A DNA stretch of 64,000 nucleotides from the NCBI GenBank assembly GCA_963922205.1, contig CAWUHX010000019.1, positions 310,001-374,000 on the forward strand, written 5' to 3'. Shown here piece by piece: positions 47,538 to 58,763 of this stretch (position 1 is the first letter of the stretch; every line of letters starts with the position of its first letter). Under the pieces are notes generated by a model. That model made no database searches. It was given only the letters and a program-made list of their open reading frames with translations, and was not told where the DNA came from. The DNA comes from Romanomermis culicivorax (taxonomy: Eukaryota > Nematoda > Enoplea > Mermithida > Mermithidae). The translations under genes and the position numbers were made by a program.

Positions 47538-50500
47538 TTATGTATTGTTACTTCCCCATAGCACACCTCTTGCCACTGATTGATTACCACGTGAACATAC
47601 CAAAGGGCTTCCTGAATCACCCTGTAAAATGAACAATATTGCACTAAATTTCTAAGTATTGTAGGTCAGGTAGAATAAAACAAAATACACAATCAAATTT
47701 GTTGTAGCACTTAAATACATTTGTATGAATAAATATTTCGTGTGTTGACTATTGGGGACTCAAAAAACCTCATACAAGTAGGGGAGATTTGTGCGAAAAA
47801 GTTGGCACTTGTGCTTTTTATGGCCCATCAAAATTTCTGAAGTTTTTTAACATGTTAGGAATATAAAGCACATAGATACAGACTATGCAGGTGGTATATA
47901 GAATGTGCATGTATATGCCAAGTAGTTTCACTGATATTGGTGTAAAGAAGACCATTTATCCCAAAGTAACATGATCTTCAGTGTATTGCCTGTAATTTAC
48001 CTATTTAATATCAGGCTCAGGCATATGGTGGTGCAAAGGGGCGCTGCATAGGCAGGCCTGTAGCACCTCTCTAGTCAGGAATATCTTCAAAAAGAAATCC
48101 TTTCTGATAGCTCTTATTGTATGGTAACATACAACATTCAACACTTAGGATTGATGTCGTAGCCAATCCACGGGTCCCGAACACCGCCATTTTTGTTGAG
48201 CCCTGGTCAGGATGGTCACACGAACCTTAACGTTGGCCATTGGTTGAACAGCTCTGGTGCCACCCAGGAAGCCCTTTAACACCTTGTGCAGAGTGAACAA
48301 GGATGGGTGCATTAGTGTGCATTTGCTGGTTTACTCATCCAAGTCTACAGTTGTATACTTATGGTGTATAACATATTTTCTGGGTTGAGTGGAAAGGGGA
48401 CCAAGATGGGAGGGAGGACTTGCACGTGTTCCTTATAGACTGGAAAAATCGCTAGCATACACAAGCTATATATACCGCACAAATTAGAAAAATTGATATG
48501 CCATGAAGTGGATAAGTTCCAAAATATCTTTACGACATGCCCCTTCAAACTAGAATCACTAATTCATTGAAAAAATGTGGGACTCATCATCAGGAATTAA
48601 TTTATGTTATCTGAGTTCAAGCATATGAATGCAGATTTCTCAGATAATTTTTCCAAAAATTAAATAGAAATGATTGTCAGAACTGTGCTATGATGTCATG
48701 TTGTTATTCGAGGTCAGCTGGTTGACTATTGATTACTCACTTCCTTTTCATCAGATTTTTATTCAAATCATATCTAAATGACTGACTGAAGGTCACTTAG
48801 GTCATTGATGGTCACTCAAGTTGCAAATGTAATAAACATGAGTCACTCTGTTTAGCTTAAAGTGTCTCCTGGGAAGCATGAATAAGAGTATCTCCTAAAA
48901 GACTAATTAACATCATAACTTACATTGTAAGTCCATTCTCCTTTTGTTGGGGCTGATAAAAAATTTTGTGTAGAATCAAATTCAACCTCGCTGAAACGTA
49001 TTGTCCTGAGAGCTGCTTTAGCTGAAACATATTGAAAACATACACATTATTATGTTGAATACACAAAAATTGAAATAAATTAGAAACATTATTGGTGAAA
49101 ATTTTCACTGGAATGCAAAAAGCATGCTGGAAGCATTTGACATAGATTCGAAACTCAGGGGAGCAACAAATAATTTACATTCATCAAAAAAATCAAAAAA
49201 AAAAATCGGAGTAAATTTTCTGATTTTTAGCAATAATTCATGCTTGATTTATAATGAAGATTTTCTACTCTTTGTGCTCCCATTCTAAAAGTGTGTAGCC
49301 ACAAGCCTGGTTTTGACAATATATTTTTGTGATTGGTGATTTTACACACTCACTAGTTTATTCGAAGGATCTTCCCAGAGTATATATTATGTTACTGTAA
49401 AATCCACAAATGTAAGTTTCTATATGAGCTTAGAATTTGGTCATAAATAGCAGTATGGGGTTTGAGTCTGAATGCACACTGTAGAAATGCCCGTTACTAA
49501 TATTACAATGCATATAAAGATATCTTACACGGTATTCTAACTTTTGAATATCCCCATCCTGATAAGTGACAATTTTGATAGGATTCCGAGTCCGAGTGTG
49601 ACAATTGTATAGGCTTTGTGTAATTGTCATATGCAACGGAATATTTCAGATGCACAATGGCAATGTCATTTGTACGATTTACTACCAAATAGTTTTTTCC
49701 AAATCTGATGATGTAACCCGGATGGACAAATACAGGCTCAATTTGCACTCCGAAACGGTTGCGTTCCTTCAAGAACGTTTTATGTTTGCCGAAGATGATT
49801 TCCATTGATGAGAGATTTAACACTGTGCTACTGAAAAAAATGTGGGCATTGCAATATAGATTCGCACATCCAATGCATCACATTTGGAATAATTAATTAG
49901 TATACTTACTTCCCACTCAAACTTGACATTTTCATTTCACGACGAGAATGGTCAGTAAGAAAATACCTGAAAAATTGTTACTTATAAATTTTTGATGAGT
50001 ATCACCATCAGTATTTTAATAAAGGTTGGACAGATGATAGAATTTTTTGACTTAAAGGTAAAGGTTTGCCAATTCAGCAAAAAGCATGTTTAAATCTACT
50101 GAAGTTTGGGAAAGAAGGTCCTGAAGTGCAGAGACAATCTGCTAGGTCGGAAAGTTTTCTATCATAATGTGCCCACCTAGTCGACTGCTATATTAAACTG
50201 CAGTTGTGACTATGCATAGTTGGTTGGCATCAGAGAATCCCATGGGGAGGCCAGGCTTTGTTCTTGGACAAATTTTAACCTAAAGCCAATTCGGCTTGTT
50301 AAAAATTGGGTCCACAAACGAAACGAATTATCTGGCTTTTGTTATGTGATTGTGTTCTCGGTTAACAGTTGAATAAAATTTGAAAAACAATTTATTATAA
50401 TTATCAAGCGAATAATTATATGATTTTTATATTTTATCAAGGGAATAATTAGATTTTGGATTTTGGCTTGTAAATTTTTCATTTGGGTTGTAAAAATTTG

Positions 50501-53500
50501 GACCTACAAGCCATATTGCTTTTGGACAAAAAAAAGGAAAAAAAACCTGGGGGGCATGGGGCGTATTACCCCAGTCTTAGATTTGGAAATTTATTTACCA
50601 CCCCCATAAAAACAAAGCCTAAGCCTATGCGTAAGCCTAAGCCTAAGCCTAAGCCTAAGCCTAAGCCTAAGCCTAAGCCTAAGCCTAAGCCTAAGCCTAA
50701 GCCTAAGCCTAAGCCTAAGCCCATCCTCAGTAGGTTATAGTAATTCGAGAAAAATTGCACAATGTGTGCTTGAGAGCAATTACTGTCTGGTCTTTTTGAC
50801 ACATTTAGCAAGCAGATGATATTGGAAAAGAATTTTTAGGAAAGGATATAAGCATATTTATATATACAACTTTTAGAATATCATCATAGGTGGGGCAATA
50901 GCATCAACCTATAATATACTTGGCCCCTAAATTTTATGCCCCCCTAGAGTCAAAGAGCTAGAAGCTTCGGGTTTTTGCATAATATCGGGCATAGTGGCCA
51001 ACTATGGGGTGCCTTTTGTCATTTCGCCTCTATCTGCAAGTGGTGCTCGGTGGGGCCCCAAAAACATGCAAAAAATTCACTTTGTGAGGCCACCCAGTTC
51101 CACCATGCCCAGCAATGGGTGTGGCATATCCAAGCTTCATACTTCGGCCTGGGCATCTTGGGGGCGCAATCTCAAAGGCGAATTTTTATTTTTAAAATAT
51201 GGCCCCAATTCAATTATATGGTGGTCCAAAGTCCCGGAAAACGCCAAATTTCCCAATTTTGTTATATAATACTTACGGCTTCAAAAAAATAATTTTTTGC
51301 AACATAATGCACTACTAATTTTTTGCAGTTTCAACTGAACGGGTAGCTTTATTGGGGTTTTTGGGCCGTAAGGGTTTTCGATCATTGGGAATTCGATGGA
51401 CACGGCCACTTTACACAAAAAGATTATCCCAGTTGTAAACAAGCGTGCTTTCTTCACTTTTTAGTGGAATGAGTTTTCGACCGCGGGGAATTAAATAGAT
51501 GCGGTCACTTTACACAAAAAGATTATCCGGATTGTAAACAAGCGTATATTCGTGATTTTTTATTGTAATGGGTTTTCGACCACAGGGAGTGGAAGGAGTT
51601 TTCGACCGCGGGGAATGCAATAGATGCGATCACTTAACAAAAAAAGATTATCCTGGTTTTAACCAAGCGTATTTCCGTAATTTTTTTGTGGAACGTGTTT
51701 TCGACCACGGGAATTTGGTTAATACGATTACTGTACACAAGAAATTATCTCTAGTGTAAACAAGCGTTTTAGTGGAAGGAGTTTTCAACCACCGGGGATT
51801 TATTGAATGTGATCACTTTATACAAAAAACTATACCCGGTGTAAACGGGCGTATTTTCTTGATTTTTTGATGGAAGAGGCTTTCGACCACGGGAATTTGA
51901 TGAATGCGATTACTTTACACAAAAAAATTATCTCGGGTGCTAACGTCGGTATTTTTGTGATTCCTCGGTGGAAGGGGTTTTCGACCACGGGAAATTTGAT
52001 CAATGCAATCACTTTACACAAAACTTATTCACGGTTTAAACAAGCGTATTTTCGTGACTTTTTTGTGAAGAGGTTTTCGGCTGCCGGAAATCAATGGATG
52101 TGTCACTTTACACAAGAAAAATTATCTCGGGCATACTCAAGCCTATTTTCGTGATTTTTTTCATGGAGTGGGTTTTTGACCATGGGGAATTTAATGAATG
52201 CTATCACTTTACGCACAAAATTATATTGAGTGTATTTCAAATGCATTTCTGCGATTTTTGAGGGGAGGGGTTTCCAACATGTGGAATTCAATGGACACAA
52301 TCACTTCACACAAAACAATGTTCTGTGTGTATTTAAAACAAAGGTATTTCTCGGGGTTTTTGGGTTGAAGGGTTCTCGTTTGTGGATCATTCAGTGGAAA
52401 TTTTCACTTTACACTCTGTTTACAACGTGTTTTAAGTTCTAGGTAGTTTAAACATCTTTTACTTTCACTGAAAGTGAGAATCCGTAGCTTTACGATTTTT
52501 TGTTTCTTTGATGTGAAGATAACGAAATTTAAATCTTCGATGCGCTTCTATGAAGGTTTTCTTGTATGGTTGAAGCCCACTGAAAAGAAGTGAACTAGTT
52601 TATTAGGAAATGCCCCGATAGGGCAGAAAAAAGAAGAATATACTTGCTTGGATAGTTGGCAAGCTAGAAAAAAGATCGAACTAGATTTCTGAGAACTTGG
52701 GTTGGAGTTGGAAAAAATTCACTATCGTTATATTGGATTTTCATTCTTTCTCAAAAAAAATTTTCCATGTCTCTGAAAAAGTATATTCTGCAGCTGAGTG
52801 CATCTTTCCAACCAAACATGTGCATCTCCGAAATTTTGAGAAGGGTACAAGGGTGGACCTTGGCTTTTTGGCGTTTTTTGAGACAAAAACTTCAAAAAAA
52901 TTTGACCAAAAAATTTCTTTTCTCATAACAAATTTTCCAGTTTCAAAACCCTTGGGGTAGTTTGTACCCCCCATGTCCTCCCTCAAACATGTGGCTATTT
53001 TTAGTGTCAATAACAGGAATCAACTCTTGGTAAGTAACACATGAAATTCCACTCAGTTTTTTTTTAGAAAACGCTACAGCACAAAGTCTTCTCAGAACTA
53101 AATCGATGTGCAAGATATATTTAATTCACTCATTTTATATAACATTATCGTATAGAATTCACTCCATAAGTTCTACTGATTACAAGCTATAAACAAATTT
53201 ATTTTCCTCTATTTAACAACTCAACAAAATAGCATCATTCACAGTTTTTGGATTCAAATTGAAATTAGCAGAAAGAGCGCTACTTTTTACGGGATGGCAG
53301 AGGGGAAGCAATTTTATCCATCCCTGTCGCTCGTGGGAGTACGAGTATAGTGGGGGAGAACTGGGTACAGGATTTGGCGCACACCCCTAATATAGAAATG
53401 GTTCAACCAGGAGCATTTTTGTAGGCTTTACCCTGTTCTCCCATTTGCAAATCGGTGCCCAATGACTGTAACCAAATCCCAGTTTCACTAAATGGGTCTA

Positions 53501-56500
53501 AGATCGAACTCAAGATTATCTCGAATATAAAGGCGACTTGGTTTGATCTCAAGTTCGGCATAATTTGAATGCCATCAGGACTATAACGAGCTCGATGTCG
53601 AGATTATGCCAGCTCGAGCTGTCGGCTTGCACTAACATTTTGGCATAATTTTCTTAACTCTAAATCAAATAAACGTAAAAATGTTTGTGATTCCCAGAGT
53701 TGAAGTTAAACCTTGGTATTAGTTAATTCTGAAGTGACTTTTGTTTGTTCACTTCAAGAGAATAATTTGGACATTGCGATTAGCTCAAACTCAGGATGAG
53801 CAATTTAATCCCAATGTTGATATTATCTTTATGTTGGGTTAGTGCAGCCAACCTCAGGTTTCTTTATGGTTCTGAAAATGACTATAATATGCCTGCCTCA
53901 CTATTTTTCAGCTAGTGTGAGAGGCAGGAGTTTCGAATTGGTCGGGACATAGGAAGTTATTGGTTTACCATTTGTTTACATTTGAAATCATGTGCATATA
54001 ATTTTCATATAGAAAAATTTTGCTGTAGATAATGCCAGGGGAAGCACAAAATGCACGATGCTGCAGAATATACTTCTTCACAGACATGGAAAATTTTTTT
54101 TGAGGAAAGAATGAAAATCCAATATAACGAAAGTGAATTTTCTCCAACTCGAACCCAAGTTTTCAAAAATCTAGTTCAATCCTTTTTCTAGCTAGGCAAC
54201 TATCCAAGCAAGTGTATTCTTCTTTTTTCTGCCATATCGGGGCATTTTCTAATAAACTAGTTTTATATATAATTGTGAGATGAAATAATGAGTTATGTAA
54301 ATATGTGATTTATCACAACATCGCCCCTTGGGAAGAAAAACATCATGTTCTTAAAATTCTTCCTCTTCATCCTCTGCTTTCCTTTTTCCAGCTTCTGCAT
54401 TGGGTCTTCTTTGCCCATCATAGTTATATTTCTGCACCCAAGCTCTGGCATACTTTCCTGCTTTGATTTGAGGCATGTGAGGTCTGTTGACATGGATACA
54501 CATGAGTGCGGGAATGGTACCTGGTTTCAAACCGGTGATTCATAATCACGTGTGATTAAAGCCCCATTCTGCATCAGCACTTCATATTGAAAGCATTGTT
54601 GAAACCCTTAGTAGTGACAGAATGTGGTCATACTCCTGATGATTGTGGAGAAAATGATGTTTCTAACCGATTTTCGAAATGTGAAGGATTGATAATGTTC
54701 ACAAGTCTGACCAGTCCCTGTAGATCCAAGTTGCATGATCATGAGATGGAAAATGGAGTTGAAATAGTTAACGCTTTTTTGGCTGTAAAAAGTGAAGTAG
54801 GGCATTATTCTATTCATTTTGTAAGTGAGAATTGCTTTGTGGTGAAACTACCCAAACATTGTTAGTGATCGAACTACCCACACCATCACCCTCGCCAACA
54901 AAGTTGAGAGCAAAAAAAAGGTCACAGCATATGTAAAGTACTACCCTTACAATTCACAATTTTACCCTTACCTAAATTTACGACCTTGGGGACTTCTGGT
55001 TAGCATATGTCTTCACACCCTAGCATGAGCCAAAGTTTCTCAAGTCTGGATGAGTCAATTTGTCAGTGCACTGAGTAGAATGGTGCATCTTATTCTATAT
55101 GCAATAGGGTACAGGAGTAGTTCAATGGGATTCCATAACATGCATTCATTACCCTTAGATCCAAATGGAAATTGTCAAATGAAACAACATAAGCATTTCC
55201 AGACCATGTATGCTTTTTTAATTCTTTTCTGGGACAGACTCTAGATCCCCTTCCTTATTAGCACATATTTGCAAACCTATTTTAATTTTCCAGCTGTAAG
55301 CTTATATCTGACTATTTTCACTTTTCTTTGTTGAAGCAACCTTTTCTCGCTACTCGGGGCTTCAGTAAAAGTTAGGCTCGGTCTGGGACTTGAACCCAGG
55401 ACCTTGCCGCTACCGTCCGCACACTCTAACCAACTGAGCCAACTGAGCGGCAGGAAAGGCACTCTCTTTTTGCAACAATTCGTAGTTGAGGTGGCTGCTT
55501 TGGCCACTCTCAACATCTTTGCATGTATTTCAATGGTTTTTCTTTTCATGTTAATGCATTTTTAGCATTCATGCAGTTTACTTCTGATGAATAATAAATA
55601 GTTTATTCCTGCTCTGATAATAACGTAACATATCCATTTGAGAAAAGGGTGAAAATAAGTAACTTGAAAGTTTGTCTTTTTTATGCACAATCTTCCTAAA
55701 AAGTTTGTGTATGGGTGATAGGAACTTAGAAGTGTAATCAACATAGTGCACAAAAAAGGTTTCTCAGATGCCAACTTGAATATGTGGATCATAAAAATAG
55801 TTTGTTACAACTACTAAACCTTTGGCTCTCCAAGACAACGGAACAAGAGTCTCGAATTGTGTTTGAATTTTACAGCAACATTTCAACCTGCAATGAACAA
55901 TGAGAAGCATATAGGGGGTATCCTCACCCATAAATGTGTGGTCCTTACACCCACAACATGGGCTGAAAAACATAAAAAACGAAAAATATTGGTGGATTAA
56001 AATAGAATTGCTATACGAAAAAATGAAAGTATGTGAAAAAAGTTCTGGAAAAATTGCTATGCAAAAAATTTCTTGAACGAAAGTCCAAGAACACAAAAAA
56101 ATAGTAAGTCCCATATTTTGACCCCCTGTGATGGCATTGGTCACTTGGCTAGAGTTGTCTAGGTCCCTCCGCGGTATTGGGCAATTCATCAGTGATGGAT
56201 GTTTTGACAGCTGAGTTTTGGCAATGACATTCTGCTGCAGTGTGTTTTGGTGTCTACCTAGAGCAGTACAGACACCCAGGTCTCTACAGCCTATGTTTTG
56301 CGTGTGAGAGGAGACTAATTTAACTCTGAGGACCACCCCTTTGTACTACTCCATGTCAAACTTTGAACACAAGGTACATACATTTACTGGCTTTAGATAT
56401 TTGCAAAAATCTGTGATTAGATGCCTATATAAATGTACACTGTAAATTACAACCCAGTTTAGACATAGATTGATTTATAGATTTTTGATCTTAATCTAAA

Positions 56501-58429
56501 TTCTCTGAAATTTGACTACATTGTCTTTATCAGACACATCTTGAGTGTGAAATAATCAAATGACAAAATCACCAACCTTTTTCTTGCTGGGAAAAAGCAA
56601 TGAGCAGCTGTTACCACAATGTCCGATGAGGAATCTCCACTCCCTTGAGTCACATTGATCATGCGACTGATAAGAAATGAGCCACACTGACCTCCTGGTG
56701 CAACCAGTAGTGTCATCCATGGAGCCGAATGTGGGACAGCTTCTTCACCACCAACCACTCTTTTTGCACGAAACCCGCTGCCGCCTTCAAGCATTCTTGC
56801 TATTGCCTATAAAGACCATTTTAACTTTCAGATTTGTGTCAATTTCAGAAGTGATCAGCAAGTCCACATTGGACTATACATTTTGAGTAGCTGCAATAAA
56901 TTGGATATGTAGGTTAGTGGTGTTTTTTGCACGCATAAGATTTGTTTTTTTTTTGATTTTTTTCTTCCATAAGTTGGGTATTTTCGACGATTTTTTTCCA
57001 CTTTTTTTGATTTTTTTCTCTCATGATTTGCATATTTTTAGCGATTTTTTTCAACTTTTTTTGATTTTTTTCCCGAAAAATCTGCATATTTTCCACGATT
57101 TTGGACCTTTTTGCTGTATTTTTGTCATTTTTTTCCTCAAAATTTGCATAATTTCTGCGATTTTATGTGAATTTCTTCATTTTCTTAAATTTTTTCAAGT
57201 TTTTTCATAAAAGCTTTGCATAATTTCAACGATTCTTTACTTGTCTCCAGATTTTCGCTCTCATTATTTGCATATTTTTTGCGATTTTTTACTTTTTTCA
57301 ATTTTTTTCAGTTTTTCAGCGTAAAATCTGCGTATTTCGACGACTTTCTACTTTTTCCCGTATTTCGACGACTTTCTACTTTTTCCCGTATTTTTGTCCA
57401 TTTTTCCTAAAAATTTGCGTAAATTCTGCGATTTTATGCAAATTTCTTCATTTTCCTTGATTTTACTCGATATTTTCACAAATTTTGCTTATTTTCGACG
57501 ATTTTTTACTTTTTTTCTAAAATTTTCTCTCTCTCATAATTTGCGTATTCATAATGATTCGTTTACTATTTTTCCATTTTTTGATTTTTTCTTGCAAAAT
57601 CCCCATATTTTCCACGATTTTTGGCTTTATTCTTTATTTTTTTTCAATATTTCTGCTCAAAATCTGCATAATTTTTTAGGTTTTATGCAAATTTCTTCAT
57701 TTTCCTTAGATTTTATGAATTTTTTCATAAAATTTGCATATTTTCGGCGATTTTTTAATTTTCTTTATGTACTTCCTTTTTCAGCCCGAACTTAGCGTTT
57801 TTTGACGATTTTTCTGTTTTTTTTTTCATTTTTATCCTTTTTCTCCGCAAAATTGGCATATTTTTGAGTTTTTGCTGTCATTTTCCTCTATTTTTCATCA
57901 GAATTTGCATGTTTTTGAATTTGCATATTCTTGACGATTCTTCTTTTCTTTCGACAATTTCATCAATTTTTGCGCAAATTTTCGATTTTTTTCAATCTTT
58001 TCTTGTTTACTTTCGTCTATTTTTCAGCAAAATTTGCATATTTTTGACAATTTTTGTTTTTTTCTTCATTATCATCCATTTTTTCGCAAAATTTGCATAT
58101 TCTTGCCAATTTTTCTTCTTTTTTCCAGCTCCTAAAGTCGGCAACTGACATGTGGGCCATTGGCGTTATAACTTATATCCTTTAAGCTATGGAATTTTTT
58201 TTCTTTTTTCCTTTCTTTTCTTTTTTGTTTTTTGTTATTCTTTTGTTTGTTAGTCAATGAGTTTTTCTGGTTTTATTTCACTTAAGCAGAGATCTGCAAA
58301 CAATTCACACACTAGATCATGGCTTGGATACAATGTTGAATGGACAGATTCAAAGAAACCATCAAAGTTGCTTACCTTACAGGGCAAAATATAAAATACA
58401 AGCAGACGGACGAGCATTTTGGAAATCAT
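47538..58429 (-). CDS. Secreted trypsin-like (S1) serine protease, six exons
   Basis: Read as complement(join(47538..47621, 48924..49021, 49529..49830, 49910..49966, 56577..56806, 58376..58429)): 825 nt, 274 residues, all junctions GT-AG with matching phase. Exon 1 is a signal peptide (KMLVRLLVFYILP). Exon 2 has the activation site (R|VVGGEE) and TAAHCF (catalytic His). Exon 4 has NDIAIVHL (Asp) and SGWGY. The last exon has GDSGSPLVC (Ser), then VLWGS, then TAA. Cys191 is Tyr, and the partner Cys220 region is absent, so this disulfide is lost. The TAA falls about 30 residues before the normal end of the fold, and the missing C-terminal helix is encoded in frame just after it. The protein is therefore truncated, or originally part of a longer two-domain protein. 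Substrate is unknown. Confidence 0.78.
48115..48281 (+). mobile_element. Solo LTR of the TRIM family in a protease intron
   Basis: A 167-bp copy starting TATTGTATGG (first G changed to A) and ending CCCTTTAACA, more diverged than the copies at 7.3 and 18.9 kb. The flanks CTCT and CCTT do not form a clean duplication. It lies in the last intron of the trypsin domain, opposite to the gene. Confidence 0.75.
50615..50721 (+). repeat. Interstitial telomere repeat, (GCCTAA)n
   Basis: About 17 tandem AAGCCT/GCCTAA units, one variant near 50625-50632, TTAGGC on the minus strand. TTAGGC is the canonical nematode telomere unit. The Lys-Pro and Gly-Leu ORFs across it are translation artefacts. Confidence 0.92.
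50879..52487 (+). repeat. Repeat family R, copy A (with diverged ~100-bp units)
   Basis: It begins ATCATAGGTGGGGCAATAGC and shares 400 bp of collinear unique head with copy B (58764-59180: TGGCATATCCAAGCTTCATACTTCG, ATGGCCCCRATTCAATTATATGGTGG). Then follow about ten old units of GGTTTTCGACCACGGGAAT...CACTTTACACAAAAA...GTAAACAAGCGTATTTTCGTGATTTTTT, and a shared tail (TCTGTTTACARYGTGTTTT, CTTTCACTGAAAGTGAGAAT). It is in the same orientation as copy B. Class is unknown and no terminal inverted repeats or TSD are evident. Confidence 0.7.
52593..54262. mobile_element. Non-autonomous element with ~200-bp terminal inverted repeats
   Basis: The left end AACTAGTTTATTAGGAAATG...GCCCCGATAGGGCAG...TATTCTGCAGC (52593-52797) returns inverted at 54058-54262. 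The arms are about 205 bp with small differences. The interior (~1.25 kb) has no transposase and no recognisable ORF; it includes a GC-richer patch at 53290-53390. No clear target-site duplication is visible, so the superfamily is unassigned. It lies in the large protease intron. Confidence 0.7.
54353..54545 (-). other. Possible decayed coding fragment
   Basis: One minus frame reads protein-like (GLKPGTIPALMCIHVNRPH, then KAGKYARAWVQKYNYDG, then an acidic/basic tail to a stop at 54353). A further plausible stretch lies just upstream in another frame (54545-54600), suggesting a frameshifted remnant. No family is recognised. Plus-strand ORFs here (54345-54545, 54587-54865) are competing readings. 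Confidence 0.25.
55330..55450 (-). repeat. tRNA-derived SINE-like sequence
   Basis: The minus strand shows an A box (TTGGCTCAGTTGGTTAGAG) and a well-formed T arm (CTGGGTTCAAGTCCCAG) followed by CCGAGCC. The anticodon arm is not credible, so this is a SINE head or tRNA pseudogene. It continues into unrelated sequence towards 55330. Confidence 0.5.
56920..58135. repeat. T-rich degenerate minisatellite in protease intron 1
   Basis: About sixteen units of 55-80 bp share TTTGCATATTTTNGACGATTTTTNACTTTTTTNNATTTTTTTC. The strand bias is extreme (T-rich on +, A-rich on the transcribed strand). The long plus-strand ORFs across it are Phe-rich artefacts. It occupies most of the intron between signal-peptide exon and His exon. 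Confidence 0.65.
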
Positions 58430-58763
58430 GCTAATCAATTGACGATTTATTAACAAAAAGTTTCTGCTGCGAGAAAAATTTTATGATTGATGAAAAATAG
58501 TTTTAAACTTGCGAAGGGCTTATGTGAACAAAAAACAAATATTCAAGTATGCCATCTGTTCAAGCATTATAGTGCACGAATGCTGGTACAGTGCACGTTT
58601 GCTGTAAGCTCGTGAAAGTCGAAAGGCTCGTGCGGCACATAGACTTGACGATGATGCAAGAAAAACATACAGTCCATTTTTCAGTATAGGATACTTGATT
58701 CAGATATTTTGCTGTCAGATTGAAAAAACCCACAACTTGAAATCCATAAATTAGACAAGATAA

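Larger units (their letters stand above)
49967..56576 (-). other. 6.6-kb intron of the protease gene, filled with repeats
   Basis: Between the His-bearing exon and the next 57-bp exon lie, in order on +, the interstitial telomere tract, repeat family copy A, the long-TIR element, a patch of AT-rich unique DNA and tRNA-derived repeats. No convincing additional exon of the protease is seen. The phases of the flanking exons fit directly. Confidence 0.6.

Noticed and set aside
47538-47600. Short intron removing the TAA in the trypsin exon
   Set aside because: Candidate donors GTAAC or GTAATC with the available AGs give 20-64 nt introns that break the downstream frame or delete the conserved tryptophan-glycine.
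50483-50811. Lys-Pro and Gly-Leu repeat proteins
   Set aside because: Pure translations of the (GCCTAA)n telomere tract on either strand.
56917-58148. Several Phe-rich ORFs resembling membrane proteins
   Set aside because: Artefacts of a T-rich minisatellite inside an intron. Hydrophobicity comes from TTT codons.
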